Source: Abiotrophia sp965245735 | GTDB taxonomy: Bacteria; Bacillota; Bacilli; Lactobacillales; Aerococcaceae | Reading direction: 5' to 3' | DNA length: 64,000 nucleotides | Assembly: GCA_965245735.1 (NCBI GenBank) | Contig: CBDFAX010000006.1 | Span: 1-64,000, forward strand | Shown: one piece after another, positions 8,864 through 17,098 of the stretch | How positions within the stretch are numbered: position 1 is the stretch's first letter | Layout of the letters: each line of letters opens with the position of its first letter | Position numbers and translations under genes: made by a program | Notes under the pieces: model-generated | Databases searched by the model: none | What the model saw: only the letters and a program-made list of their open reading frames with translations | What the model was told of the DNA's origin: nothing

Positions 8864-8874
8864 TGTGCTATAAT
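8846..8874 (+). promoter_or_regulatory. Promoter of the FMN riboswitch-ribU unit
   Basis: TAGTCA at 8846-8851, 17-nt spacer, perfect TATAAT at 8869-8874. Transcription would start about 20 nt before the riboswitch. Confidence 0.65.
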
Positions 8875-8900
8875 GAAGGTATCAATCGAATAATACAATT

Positions 8901-9020
8901 AGTCTTCAGGGCAGGGTGAAATTCCCGACCGGTGGTAAAGTCCACGAGCCTAGTACTTTAGGGTCTAGGTTGAACTGGTGAAATTCCAGTACCGACAGTA
9001 AAGTCTGGATGGGAGAAGTA
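8901..9020 (+). ncRNA. FMN riboswitch (RFN element)
   Basis: The conserved RFN blocks are present in order: AGTCTTCAGGGCAGGGTG, AAATTCCCGACCGG, GGTAAAGTCCACGAGCC, a variable arm, GAACTGGTGAAATTCCAGT, ACCGACAGTAAAGTC and the closing GATGGGAGAAGTA. It binds FMN and, with the terminator at 9064-9095, should switch off ribU when flavin is plentiful. Confidence 0.97.
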
Positions 9021-9063
9021 AGCTAATTAACAGATAGATTCACAGGGTTTATTTGTCTTTGCT

Positions 9064-9095
9064 GCGTTTACTTTCCCAAGTAAGCGTATTTTTTT
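9064..9095 (+). terminator. Riboswitch-controlled terminator before ribU
   Basis: CGTTTACTT at 9065-9073 pairs with AAGTAAGCG at 9078-9086 (one G-T pair), then ATTTTTTT. It lies between the FMN aptamer and the ribU start, the expected place for the expression platform. Confidence 0.85.
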
Positions 9096-9129
9096 GGCTT
9101 CTAGAAGACGAATAAAAGGAGGAATATCT

Positions 9130-9717
9130 ATGAAAAACATGCGATTGACACGTCAAGTATTATTGGCTATTTTAGGGGCCTGGGCAGTGGTTTTCCGACT
9201 GCTCGATTTTCCCTTGTTGCCATCGGCACCTTTTCTTAAGTTCGACTTTAGTGATGTGCCGGTCTTCATTGGGCTTTTAATCAATGGTCCGATTGGGGCT
9301 GCAGTGGTAGCCTTTATCCGAGATTTTATTGAATATCTGCGTAAGGGAGGAGAAGCAGGGATTCCGCTAGGGGTCAGCATGAGTTTCATTGGCACCATGA
9401 CCATGATGTTGATTCTGCATTTTTACCTGCGTCGCAAGAAGGGCACTTGGCAACTTGAGCAGATTGTGCTCACATGTGCCAGCTTGGCTGTTAGCTTGAC
9501 TTTGGTCATGAGCTTGCTCAATTATTTCATTGCGCTTCCTATCTATGTAGAGGTCATGCATTGGCCAATCAAAAATATGATAGAAATGGTCTTAGTAGCC
9601 ATTGTGCCATTTAACTTACTCAAGGGAGCTATCTTGGGGGTTCTTCTTTCCTTAGTTTACAATCAATTCAAGGCATATCTGATTAAGAGGGGCTTCATAC
9701 TAGCAAACTATCAATAA
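9130..9717 (+). CDS. ribU: Riboflavin ECF transporter S component
   Basis: Membrane substrate-binding subunit that captures riboflavin and works with the shared EcfA/EcfA'/EcfT module (not in this window). The 195-residue protein has about six hydrophobic segments and RibU-type motifs: KFDFSDVPVFIGLLINGP after helix 1 and NYFIALPIYVE in the middle. The ATG at 9130 follows AGGAGG; the frame is open 36 nt further up but without a site. Control by the FMN riboswitch directly upstream confirms the substrate class. The conserved basic C terminus is typical. Confidence 0.95.
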   Translation: MKNMRLTRQVLLAILGAWAVVFRLLDFPLLPSAPFLKFDFSDVPVFIGLLINGPIGAAVVAFIRDFIEYLRKGGEAGIPLGVSMSFIGTMTMMLILHFYLRRKKGTWQLEQIVLTCASLAVSLTLVMSLLNYFIALPIYVEVMHWPIKNMIEMVLVAIVPFNLLKGAILGVLLSLVYNQFKAYLIKRGFILANYQ

Positions 9718-9724
9718 GAAGGAA

Positions 9725-9753
9725 AATGACCGGGACTAGTCCCGGTCATTATT
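9725..9753. terminator. Bidirectional terminator between ribU and fer
   Basis: AATGACCGGGACTAGTCCCGGTCATT is a long near-perfect palindrome flanked by A- and T-rich tails. It can serve both convergent genes. Confidence 0.85.
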
Positions 9754-9766
9754 TATGTGCTTATAC

Positions 9767-9979
9767 TTAGTGTGAAGAGGTAGAGGTGTCGTCTACTTCC
9801 TCAATCGCTCGAGTCGGACAATCGAAGATAGCAGAACGCGCTAAAACCTGTGCTTGCTCAGTGGCATCTTCTTGCACAAAGGCAATTCCATCGTCTTCAC
9901 AATCAAAGACTTGTGGAAAATTGAGATAACACTTACCGCAAGCAATGCATTTTTCCGATTGAACAATTAACTTAGACAT
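9767..9979 (-). CDS. fer: Ferredoxin, single 4Fe-4S cluster
   Basis: Small electron carrier of 70 residues. Cysteines at C-x2-C-x2-C (CIACGKC) plus the later FDCPTRAIEE give the four ligands of one [4Fe-4S] cluster, as in the Bacillus Fer/YpbD type. The acidic composition is typical. AAAGGAGG precedes the ATG on the minus strand. In Bacillus and Staphylococcus a ferredoxin gene of this type neighbours a LysM/EbpS-like gene and cmk, which is the arrangement here. The electron partner is not known from the sequence. Confidence 0.9.
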   Translation of the reverse strand: MSKLIVQSEKCIACGKCYLNFPQVFDCEDDGIAFVQEDATEQAQVLARSAIFDCPTRAIEEVDDTSTSSH

Positions 9980-10170
9980 ACAAAAACCTCCTTTTATGTT
10001 ACGAAAATGTTACAGAGCCTTATCAAATTCATATAAAAGCGTTTACTTCCACCGTATTTTTAGCACAGGTCGCTTAGAATATGGTACTATAAACTAGTAA
10101 ATACTAATATGTGCAACATGTGCCCTTTATGGATCTAGTCACATTGTATCATATTTTAGGAGGAATTTTG

Positions 10171-10848
10171 ATGTCTGAAGAACAAAAATCAAATTTCGAT
10201 CAAGAAAATTTGAATGAATCATCAAATCAATCATCGGAAACGTCAGGCAAGTTTAGAATGCCATGGAACAACAAATTTGGCGAAGACGAAAACTTAAAAA
10301 ATCGACAATACTCTCGGACGGCTCGTAACCAGCCAGAACGTGAAGCAACTACCTTGTCCAAGGTCTTGCTCTTTATGGTTATCTGCGTATGTATCGTACC
10401 ATTTATCCTTTTCTTCTGGGTCAATGCGTCACGTCCACAGAATCCATCACCACGGACGGCTTCACAAGTGTCTATCTCTCGGGCTGAAAGTTCAAGTGCA
10501 AGCTCTAGCAGCGCTAGCGAATCTAGCTCAGCTGTAGCCTCAGCTTCAAGCATTGAGTCAAAAGCTAGTGAATCTGGTCATAGCTTGAATAACCAGCAAG
10601 GTGAACACCCTAACCAAAACCAACAAGGTCAACAACAGGGCCAAAACCAGCAAGGTCAACAACAGGGTCAAAACCAACAAGGTCAACAGCAGCAAAACCA
10701 AGGTGGTACGACTTATGTGGTACAAGCAGGGGATTCCTGGTACCGGATTGCAGCCAATAATGGGGTTTCTCTGGATGCCTTGTTAGCTGCTAATGGTGCG
10801 ACGGTTGAAACAACCATCTTACCTGGTCAAACCATTGTGATCCCATAA
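10171..10848 (+). CDS. LysM-domain membrane protein, YpbE/EbpS-like
   Basis: A 225-residue type II membrane protein: charged cytoplasmic part (1-62), one membrane helix (about 65-83), a Ser/Ala-rich linker (100-138), a Gln/Asn-rich repeat tract (about 140-178) and a C-terminal LysM domain (181-225, TYVVQAGDSWYRIAANNGVS) that should bind peptidoglycan. The layout and position near fer and cmk resemble YpbE of Bacillus and EbpS of Staphylococcus. The start is the ATG at 10171 behind TAGGAGG, not the upstream in-frame ATG. The role is probably to link membrane and wall; elastin binding is not implied. Confidence 0.85.
   Translation: MSEEQKSNFDQENLNESSNQSSETSGKFRMPWNNKFGEDENLKNRQYSRTARNQPEREATTLSKVLLFMVICVCIVPFILFFWVNASRPQNPSPRTASQVSISRAESSSASSSSASESSSAVASASSIESKASESGHSLNNQQGEHPNQNQQGQQQGQNQQGQQQGQNQQGQQQQNQGGTTYVVQAGDSWYRIAANNGVSLDALLAANGATVETTILPGQTIVIP
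10618..10695 (+). repeat. 27-bp coding repeat in the LysM protein
   Basis: Nearly three tandem 27-bp units encode NQQGQQQGQ (residues 150-175 of the LysM protein). Being in frame, the unit number could change without breaking the gene. Confidence 0.8.
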
Positions 10849-10852
10849 AAAA

Positions 10853-10881
10853 TTGAGAATTCCCTAGTTTTAGGGTAGAAT
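10853..10881 (+). promoter_or_regulatory. Promoter of cmk, running into a terminator
   Basis: TTGAGA at 10853-10858, 17-nt spacer, TAGAAT at 10876-10881. The predicted start near 10888 falls inside the hairpin at 10881-10904, so the new transcript would lack its left arm and escape termination. Confidence 0.6.
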
Positions 10882-10911
10882 AGAGCTTAGGAAACTAAGC
10901 TCTATTTTTTT
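10881..10911 (+). terminator. Terminator after the LysM gene
   Basis: TAGAGCTTAG pairs perfectly with CTAAGCTCTA around GAAA, then seven T. Confidence 0.95.
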
Positions 10912-10940
10912 GTAGAGAGATAGAAGAGGATGAAGCATAG

Positions 10941-11612
10941 ATGACACATTTGACAATCGCAATTGACGGGCCTGCTTCCTCAGGCAAGAGTACGGTCGCT
11001 AAGTTATTGGCTGGCCAATTAGGCATTACCTACATTGATACAGGAGCCATGTATCGTGCAGTTACTTTAGCTGCTCAGCGACAAGGAGTGAGTGTAGAGG
11101 ATCAAGCGGCCTTAGAGAACCTATTAGCTCAACTTGATTTGTCCTTCCGTCGCCAAGAGGGAGTACAACATGTATACCTAGGGGAGGAAGATGTCTCATC
11201 TGCTATTCGTAGTGTTGCGGTGACGCAAGCGGTCTCTGAAGTATCAGCTCAGCCCCAAGTTCGTGAGGCTTTGGTTGCCATGCAACAAGCCATGGCCGCC
11301 AAAGAATCCGTGGTAATGGACGGGCGGGACATTGGTACCGTGGTATTGCCTAATGCCAGCATTAAGTTTTTCTTCGTCGCTGATGTGGCCGTTCGAGCTG
11401 CGCGTCGCTATAAGGAAAACTTAGAGCGGGGCATGACCGATCAAACCTTGGCTGAAATTGAAGCGGATATTGAAGCGCGGGATTTATACGATAGCACGCG
11501 GGAACATAGTCCGCTTAAACAGGCAGAAGATGCCATCTTAGTTGATACCAGCCATGAGACCTTGGATTCGCTTTTGACCAAACTGACGGAGATGATTCAA
11601 AAGCGAATGTAA
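10941..11612 (+). CDS. cmk: Cytidylate kinase
   Basis: Phosphorylates CMP and dCMP with ATP, recycling pyrimidine nucleotides. The 223-residue protein has the P-loop GPASSGKST (9-17), the CMP-binding segment YIDTGAMYRAVTL, the VMDGRDIGTVVLPNA motif and the lid region AARRYKENLERG. Length is normal. It starts at an ATG about 10 nt after AGAGGA. The next gene, an S1-domain protein, follows cmk as in Bacillus (cmk-ypfD), but here it has its own promoter. Confidence 0.97.
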   Translation: MTHLTIAIDGPASSGKSTVAKLLAGQLGITYIDTGAMYRAVTLAAQRQGVSVEDQAALENLLAQLDLSFRRQEGVQHVYLGEEDVSSAIRSVAVTQAVSEVSAQPQVREALVAMQQAMAAKESVVMDGRDIGTVVLPNASIKFFFVADVAVRAARRYKENLERGMTDQTLAEIEADIEARDLYDSTREHSPLKQAEDAILVDTSHETLDSLLTKLTEMIQKRM

Positions 11613-11666
11613 GGCCTTAAAAGCCAGGCAAAATTCGACTATTAAAGAATAAATTGCAATTATGAC

Positions 11667-11695
11667 TAGACTAATCGGTTAGAATTTGATAAAAT
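11667..11695 (+). promoter_or_regulatory. Promoter of the S1-domain protein gene
   Basis: TAGACT at 11667-11672, 17-nt spacer, TAAAAT at 11690-11695. It leaves a leader of about 70 nt before the ATG at 11771. Confidence 0.6.
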
Positions 11696-11770
11696 AGATG
11701 CTAAGTAGGTTCACAAATCGTAAAAATTTTCTGAACAACGCTTGAGTATTGCCTTAGGAGGAACTGGTAG

Positions 11771-13024
11771 ATGACAGAAACTGTAGAAAACCAACAATTA
11801 CAAACAATGGAGGATGCTTTGGATAGCGTCTTAGACATCAAACCTGGTGATGTCGTAAAAGGGGACGTCTTGGCTTTTGAAGATAACCAAGTACGTGTCT
11901 CAATTAAAGAAAGTGGCGGTTTAGAAGGTGTAATTCCACGTCGTGAACTTTCAGCAAAACCATTCAACGAATTTACTGAAGTGGTAAACATCGGTGACGA
12001 GGTTGAAGTAGTGGTTTTAAAACCAATCCGTGATAAAGAAAACGGGAACTTCTTACTCTCAAGAAAACGTCTTGAGTCTAAGAAAGTATGGGCAGAGCTC
12101 AAAGAAAAATTCGATAACAAAGAAATCATCACAGCACCTGTTAAAGAAGCTGTTAAAGGTGGTTTAGTAGTAGATTTAGGCTTGCGTGCCTTCGTGCCAG
12201 CTTCTATGGTGGATTCTTTCTACGTAGAAGACCTCAAAGTATACGTAGGTCAAACCTTAGACTTTGTCATCGTTGAACTTGATGAAAAAGAAAACCGTTT
12301 AATCCTCTCTCACAAAGAAATCGCTGAACGCGAACGTGCAGAGAAACGTGCAGCTGCTTTAGCTAACTTGGTAGAAGGTTCTATCGTTGAAGGGACAGTT
12401 GCTCGCTTAACTAACTTCGGTGCTTTCGTTAACTTGGGCGATGTAGATGGTTTGGTTCACTTGAGCCGCATCTCTCACTCTCACATCCGCAAACCAGGCG
12501 ATGTCTTGAACGTAGGCGACAAAGTAAATGTTAAAGTACTTTCAGTTAACCCAGAAGACGGCCGTGTATCCCTCTCTATCAAGGATACTTTAGAAGGTCC
12601 ATGGGATAACATCCAAGAAAAAGCCGGTGAAGGGACTGTCCTCAAAGGGACTGTTAAACGCTTGACTGACTTTGGTGCTTTCGTAGAAGTATTACCTGGC
12701 GTAGAAGGTTTGGTGCACATTTCTCAAATCTCTCACGAGCACATTGCAACTCCAGGTGAGAAATTACAAGAAGGTCAAGAAGTTGACGTGAAAGTATTGA
12801 GCGTTAACCCAGAAGACCAACGTTTATCATTGTCTATCAAGGCTTTGTTGGAACGTCCAGCACGCCCTGAAGGCGAAGTAAGCGACAAGCCAAAACGCGA
12901 ATCAAAACCACGTAAACCTAGAGCTAAAGCTGAACCAGCTCCTACAATCGTAGCAGAAGCTGAAGGTTTCACTTTAGGTGATGTGTTAGCTGGTGCTTTC
13001 GGCGACCTTAACACCGAAGAATAA
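11771..13024 (+). CDS. rpsA: 30S ribosomal protein S1 homologue (four S1 domains)
   Basis: RNA-binding protein of the Firmicutes S1 type. The 417 residues hold four S1 repeats: around 20-90 (PGDVVKGDVLAFED), 110-170 (APVKEAVKGGLVVDLG), 195-265 (EGTVARLTNFGAFVNLGDVDG) and 280-350 (KGTVKRLTDFGAFVEVLPG), then a basic Lys/Pro/Arg-rich linker and an acidic end. Escherichia coli S1 has six repeats; the four-repeat form is normal in Gram-positives, where its ribosome association varies. Codon use is noticeably biased (CGT, GAA, GTA), which suggests high expression. AGGAGGA lies upstream of the ATG. Confidence 0.93.
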   Translation: MTETVENQQLQTMEDALDSVLDIKPGDVVKGDVLAFEDNQVRVSIKESGGLEGVIPRRELSAKPFNEFTEVVNIGDEVEVVVLKPIRDKENGNFLLSRKRLESKKVWAELKEKFDNKEIITAPVKEAVKGGLVVDLGLRAFVPASMVDSFYVEDLKVYVGQTLDFVIVELDEKENRLILSHKEIAERERAEKRAAALANLVEGSIVEGTVARLTNFGAFVNLGDVDGLVHLSRISHSHIRKPGDVLNVGDKVNVKVLSVNPEDGRVSLSIKDTLEGPWDNIQEKAGEGTVLKGTVKRLTDFGAFVEVLPGVEGLVHISQISHEHIATPGEKLQEGQEVDVKVLSVNPEDQRLSLSIKALLERPARPEGEVSDKPKRESKPRKPRAKAEPAPTIVAEAEGFTLGDVLAGAFGDLNTEE

Positions 13025-13035
13025 GCCACTGTAAC

Positions 13036-13073
13036 CACGAAAGACTGGCCTGAGTGTCAGTCTTTTTCGTGTC
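13036..13073 (+). terminator. Terminator after rpsA
   Basis: CACGAAAGACTG pairs with CAGTCTTTTTCGTG, the T-run being inside the 3' arm. Readthrough into der is likely because no promoter is evident between them. Confidence 0.7.
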
Positions 13074-13101
13074 ATAAACCATAAATGAAGGAGGAGACCT
13101 T

Positions 13102-14415
13102 ATGTCCATGCCAACCGTGGCCCTCGTAGGCCGCCCAAATGTGGGGAAGTCCACAATATTTAACCGATTGGTGGGGGAGAGACTCTCCATTGTTGAAGAT
13201 TATCCAGGGGTGACGCGTGACCGTATCTATGCGACGGGTAAATGGTTAGGCCGTGAATTCCGTGTCATTGATACCGGTGGGATTGATATGATTGATGAGC
13301 CCCTTATGGATCAAGTGCGCTACCAAGCTGATATTGCCATGGAAGAGGCAGATGTCATTGTTTTCTTGACTAGTATGCAAGAAGGTTTGACGGATGCAGA
13401 TGAGGCCATTGCCCATCGCTTGCACCGAACTAATAAGCCAGTTGTCCTGGCTGTCAATAAGGCAGATAACCCAGAAATGCGCCAAATGGTCTATGATTTT
13501 TATGCCTTGGGGCATGGCGATCCCTATCCTATTTCCGGTTCCCATGGGACGGGTTTAGGGGATCTCTTGGATGCAGTTGTGAGTCATTTTCCAACAGACT
13601 TGGCTGAAACTGAGGAAGAAGATGTCATCAAGTTCTGCTTTATTGGTCGTCCTAATGTCGGTAAATCCAGTTTAGTTAACGCCATTCTTAAGGAAGAGCG
13701 GGTCATCGTCTCCAATATTGAAGGGACCACGCGTGAAGCAGTCGATACCCACTTTACAGATGAAGAGGGGACGCGCTATACCATGATTGACACTGCCGGT
13801 ATTCGTAAGCGAGGCAAGGTCTACGAGAACACTGAGAAGTATTCAGTGCTACGGGCCATGTCCGCCATTGAACGTTCTGACATTGTCTGCTTGGTTTTAG
13901 ATGCTGAGACTGGGATTCGGGAACAAGATAAGAAGGTAGCCGGATATGCCTATGAGGCAGGCAAGGGCATGGTCATTCTGGTCAATAAATGGGATGCAGT
14001 AGACAAGAGTGATAAACTCTTTGAGACCTTTTCCAAGGAGATTCGTGCGCATTTCCAATACTTGACTTTTGCACCAATCCTCTTCGTTAGTGCTCATACA
14101 GGCCAACGTCTCAATAAATTGCCTGAGCTCTTGAAGACCATTTACGATAATCGTCACCGCCGCATTCAATCTTCAGTCTTGAACGATGTCTTAATGGATG
14201 CAGTCGCTATGAACCCAACCCCAACAGATAAAGGCCGTCGCCTCAAGATTTACTACTTAACTCAAGTGGCTGTCAACCCACCAACCTTCGTGGCTTTTGT
14301 TAATGATGTTGAGCTCATGCACTTCTCTTATGAGCGGTTCTTAGAGAACCAATTGCGTCAATCATTTTATTTTGAGGGAACCCCGATTAAATTGATTACG
14401 AGAGCGCGACAATAA
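13102..14415 (+). CDS. der: Ribosome-assembly GTPase Der (EngA)
   Basis: Essential double GTPase needed for 50S subunit maturation. The 437-residue protein has GTPase domain 1 (GRPNVGKST near 9, DTGGID, NKAD), GTPase domain 2 (GRPNVGKSS near 182, DTAGIRKRG, NKWD) and a C-terminal KH-like domain. All G motifs are intact. GGAGG lies 7 nt before the ATG at 13102; a second ATG two codons on is possible. Position between rpsA and hup is the classic Firmicutes order. Confidence 0.98.
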   Translation: MSMPTVALVGRPNVGKSTIFNRLVGERLSIVEDYPGVTRDRIYATGKWLGREFRVIDTGGIDMIDEPLMDQVRYQADIAMEEADVIVFLTSMQEGLTDADEAIAHRLHRTNKPVVLAVNKADNPEMRQMVYDFYALGHGDPYPISGSHGTGLGDLLDAVVSHFPTDLAETEEEDVIKFCFIGRPNVGKSSLVNAILKEERVIVSNIEGTTREAVDTHFTDEEGTRYTMIDTAGIRKRGKVYENTEKYSVLRAMSAIERSDIVCLVLDAETGIREQDKKVAGYAYEAGKGMVILVNKWDAVDKSDKLFETFSKEIRAHFQYLTFAPILFVSAHTGQRLNKLPELLKTIYDNRHRRIQSSVLNDVLMDAVAMNPTPTDKGRRLKIYYLTQVAVNPPTFVAFVNDVELMHFSYERFLENQLRQSFYFEGTPIKLITRARQ

Positions 14416-14552
14416 GGCAAAAAGTACTAAAAAATCAAATTTTAAAGGGCGAATCTATTGTATTAAAGCCTATTATGTGGTAATCTATACAAGAAATAGC
14501 AATCTGCTATGGAAAAACGCGTAACCACGCATACTTTAGGAGGAGTTTTATT

Positions 14553-14828
14553 ATGGCAAACAAAGCTGAATTAGTAGAAAAAGTAGCAGCTAAAACTAAC
14601 TTAACTAAGAAAGATGTAACGGCAACTGTTGAAGCGTTGTTCGAAACCATCCAAGAAACTTTATCAAAAGGTGAAAAAGTTCAAGTAATCGGCTTCGGTA
14701 CTTTCGAAGTACGTGAACGTGCAGCTCGTAAAGGCCGCAACCCACAAACTGGTAAAGAAATCAAAATCGCTGCAAGCAAGGTTCCAGGTTTCAAAGCTGG
14801 TAAAGCCTTGAAAGACGCTGTTAAATAA
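14553..14828 (+). CDS. hup: DNA-binding protein HU
   Basis: Nucleoid-associated protein that bends DNA. The 91-residue protein has the full HU fold: helical dimer part (MANKAELVEKVAAKTNLTKK) and the beta arm with GFGTFEVRERAARKGRNPQTG and the tip residues NP. Strong AGGAGG site, highly biased codons (GCA, GGT, AAA), and a strong terminator directly behind point to an abundant protein made from a short transcript. A clear promoter was not identified; the segment around 14458-14491 is the best but weak candidate. Confidence 0.98.
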   Translation: MANKAELVEKVAAKTNLTKKDVTATVEALFETIQETLSKGEKVQVIGFGTFEVRERAARKGRNPQTGKEIKIAASKVPGFKAGKALKDAVK

Positions 14829-14852
14829 TAACAGTCATTCATAAGTAAGTAA

Positions 14853-14888
14853 CAGAGGTTGAAACTTAGCTTTCAGCCTCTTTTTTTG
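14853..14888 (+). terminator. Terminator after hup
   Basis: AGAGGTTGAAA pairs with TTTCAGCCTCT (one G-T type mismatch), followed by seven T. Confidence 0.9.
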
Positions 14889-14911
14889 TTTAGAATAAGT
14901 AAGTTGATAGT

Positions 14912-14938
14912 AAAAAAAACCTGGGAGTTTAACCCAGG
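14912..14938 (-). terminator. Terminator of the phosphatase gene
   Basis: On the minus strand CCTGGG pairs with CCCAGG across TTAAACT and is followed by eight T. Confidence 0.88.
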
Positions 14939-14955
14939 TCCCTAGTTATTTTATG

Positions 14956-15651
14956 CTACAAAAGCTCCATGACATCCACCATGTCCTTAAAGTGCTCAGT
15001 CTGATTATAGGCAATGAGCTGGAATTGGCCATGTAGGTATTTAACGGTTGTTACGGAGGCGTTAGCTAAGGGGGCGCCCAACTCGAAATCCGCTACTAGA
15101 CCATAAATGAGGTTCTGAATGGTGAGGCCATGACAGACTACCAAAATTGTCTGGTCGCTGCCAGCATGACGATTTAAGAGTTCTAAGAGGCCTGTTTCGA
15201 CACGTTGCCAGAATTCTAGATAGTTTTCTGCCAAGCCAGTTGGATCGGAGGCCTTCATCTTGTTCATAGTCGCCTCTACTTGGATGCCAGCATCACGTGG
15301 TAATCCCAATTCATGATTGGTTTCAGCAATCATGTCCCGCCAGATAGATTGTGCTTCGAGTCCTTCGTAGTAGCCGAAGAAGACTTCCCGGAATTCTGGC
15401 ATGGGAGTAATGGTTAAATCTTGGCTATGGTGATTTTCTTCTAATAAAATCTGAGCCGTTTTGATGGTCCGACCCAAATCGCTCGTATAGACAGCATCGA
15501 ACTTGACGTCCGCAAGTCCACGGCCTGATTGGTGGACAATTTCCAAACCTTCTGGGGTCAGAGGGGCATCAGCCCAACCTTGGAAACGTCCCAAACGATT
15601 GAGATAGGTTTCGCCATGTCTGACGAAGTAGAAAGTAACACCTTTAGTCAT
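14956..15651 (-). CDS. Histidine phosphatase family protein (phosphoglycerate-mutase-like)
   Basis: A 231-residue member of the histidine phosphatase branch 1: the phosphorylated histidine lies in FVRHGETYLNR near residue 11, the second catalytic histidine in VVCHGLTIQNL, and YTSDLGRTIKTAQ and FGYYEGLEAQ complete the pocket. It is not the glycolytic mutase type (too divergent around the substrate loop), so it is more likely a small-molecule phosphatase of the CobC/PhoE/GpmB group. AAGGAGG precedes the ATG on the minus strand. It is a stand-alone gene transcribed against its neighbours. Confidence 0.85.
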   Translation of the reverse strand: MTKGVTFYFVRHGETYLNRLGRFQGWADAPLTPEGLEIVHQSGRGLADVKFDAVYTSDLGRTIKTAQILLEENHHSQDLTITPMPEFREVFFGYYEGLEAQSIWRDMIAETNHELGLPRDAGIQVEATMNKMKASDPTGLAENYLEFWQRVETGLLELLNRHAGSDQTILVVCHGLTIQNLIYGLVADFELGAPLANASVTTVKYLHGQFQLIAYNQTEHFKDMVDVMELL

Positions 15652-15877
15652 TGGATAGCCTCCTTATCTTATACAGTCTCATTATATCATTCTGACTCCC
15701 GACTGTCATCTGAGGTTATGTTTTTTGCTTATAACCAACTATAGGAATAAAATCATCTAAAAGACTTGGCCAGTAAGTGCATTTTAGGCCAAAATGTGGT
15801 AACCTTAATATTGTCTATTCTACTCTGTAAAAATGCAGAGAACCATTAAACTATAAACAACGAGGGAATGATTATTA

Positions 15878-17074
15878 ATGAGAACAGTGAGACGCCTGAA
15901 TAACCATTCAGAGTCGCGCATTGACTATGGGATTATCCTGAACGTCATGATTTTGGCCATTATTGGGTTAGCAAGCCTTTATGCCACAACCGTCATGATT
16001 GAGAACAAATCCATTTTGCCGACACTCTACCATGCACTCTGGTACTGTATTGGGGCTATTGCGATTATAGTGGCAATTCAATTTGATAGTGAGCAATATT
16101 GGAAGCTGTCTACAATTTTTTATGGAGTGGGGCTAGTCCTCTTGATTGCCGTCCTCTTCTTCCACGACCGAGGTTTGGCGGCTGATACAGGGGCACGTTC
16201 CTGGTTCCGCTTAGGACCGATTAGTTTCCAACCTTCGGAAATTTTTAAGATTGCCTATATTGTCTTTATGGCTCGAATTATTACGGAACATAATAATGAA
16301 TACACCAACCGTAGCCTCAAAACCGACTGGCTACTACTAGGAAAAATCATGCTATTTGCTGCTCCAGCACTCTTCTTGATTCAACGCCAAAACGACTTGG
16401 GGACCAACTTAGTTTTGCTATCCATTACTGCGGGGATGGTGTTGATGTCAGGCATTTCTTGGAAGATTCTATTACCAATTACCTTATTCGTTACTATCGT
16501 TGGTGGGGTGCTCATCTACTTGGCTGCCTTTCAACGTGACTTCTTACTAAGCACTGGATTAGTTCGACCATACCAAATTGCCCGGATTGACTCTTGGTTC
16601 CGTCCTTTCGATGATACACGTGGGGATGCCTATCAGTTGGCTCAATCCATTAAGGCCATTGGATCAGGACAGTTATCTGGTAAGGGATTTGGTATCTCTC
16701 AAGTACCGGTGCCAGTCCGTGAGTCTGACTTTATTTTTACAACCATTGGCGAAAACTTTGGTTTCATTGGGGCAGGGGTGCTACTCTTTGTCTACTTCAT
16801 GTTGATTTACCAAATGGTACAAACATGCTTTGAGACTAAGAATGAATTCTACACCTATATTGCGACAGGTGTTATCACTATGATTATGTTCCATATCTTA
16901 GAAAACATTGGGATGAATATTGGGCTCTTGCCTATTACTGGGATTCCGCTACCTTTCGTTTCGCAAGGGGGTTCTGCACTCTTGGGGAATATGATAGGGA
17001 TTGGCTTGATACTTTCCATGCGTTATCACCATCGCTCCTACATGTTCTCTAGCCAGAACGACTCGGAATTTTAA
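15878..17074 (+). CDS. rodA: SEDS peptidoglycan glycosyltransferase, RodA type
   Basis: Multi-pass SEDS protein that polymerises lipid II during lateral/peripheral wall growth, normally with a class B PBP. The 398 residues hold about ten membrane helices and the SEDS motifs ARSWFRLGPISFQPSE, QRQNDLGTNL, GSGQLSGKGFG, the SDFIF-IGENFGFIGAG stretch and the C-terminal GIPLPFVSQGGSALLGNM. RodA rather than FtsW is inferred from the GIPLPFVSQGGS ending and the short cytoplasmic tail. The ATG at 15878 follows GAGGG at 11 nt, a rather weak site. The next gene begins 24 nt after the stop. Confidence 0.88.
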   Translation: MRTVRRLNNHSESRIDYGIILNVMILAIIGLASLYATTVMIENKSILPTLYHALWYCIGAIAIIVAIQFDSEQYWKLSTIFYGVGLVLLIAVLFFHDRGLAADTGARSWFRLGPISFQPSEIFKIAYIVFMARIITEHNNEYTNRSLKTDWLLLGKIMLFAAPALFLIQRQNDLGTNLVLLSITAGMVLMSGISWKILLPITLFVTIVGGVLIYLAAFQRDFLLSTGLVRPYQIARIDSWFRPFDDTRGDAYQLAQSIKAIGSGQLSGKGFGISQVPVPVRESDFIFTTIGENFGFIGAGVLLFVYFMLIYQMVQTCFETKNEFYTYIATGVITMIMFHILENIGMNIGLLPITGIPLPFVSQGGSALLGNMIGIGLILSMRYHHRSYMFSSQNDSEF

Positions 17075-17098
17075 TCGTTGAAGAAAGGATTAAGTATT

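Noticed and set aside
10601..10786. Overlapping plus-strand frame inside the LysM gene
   Set aside because: It is a shadow of the Gln/Asn repeat in another frame, without a ribosome binding site.
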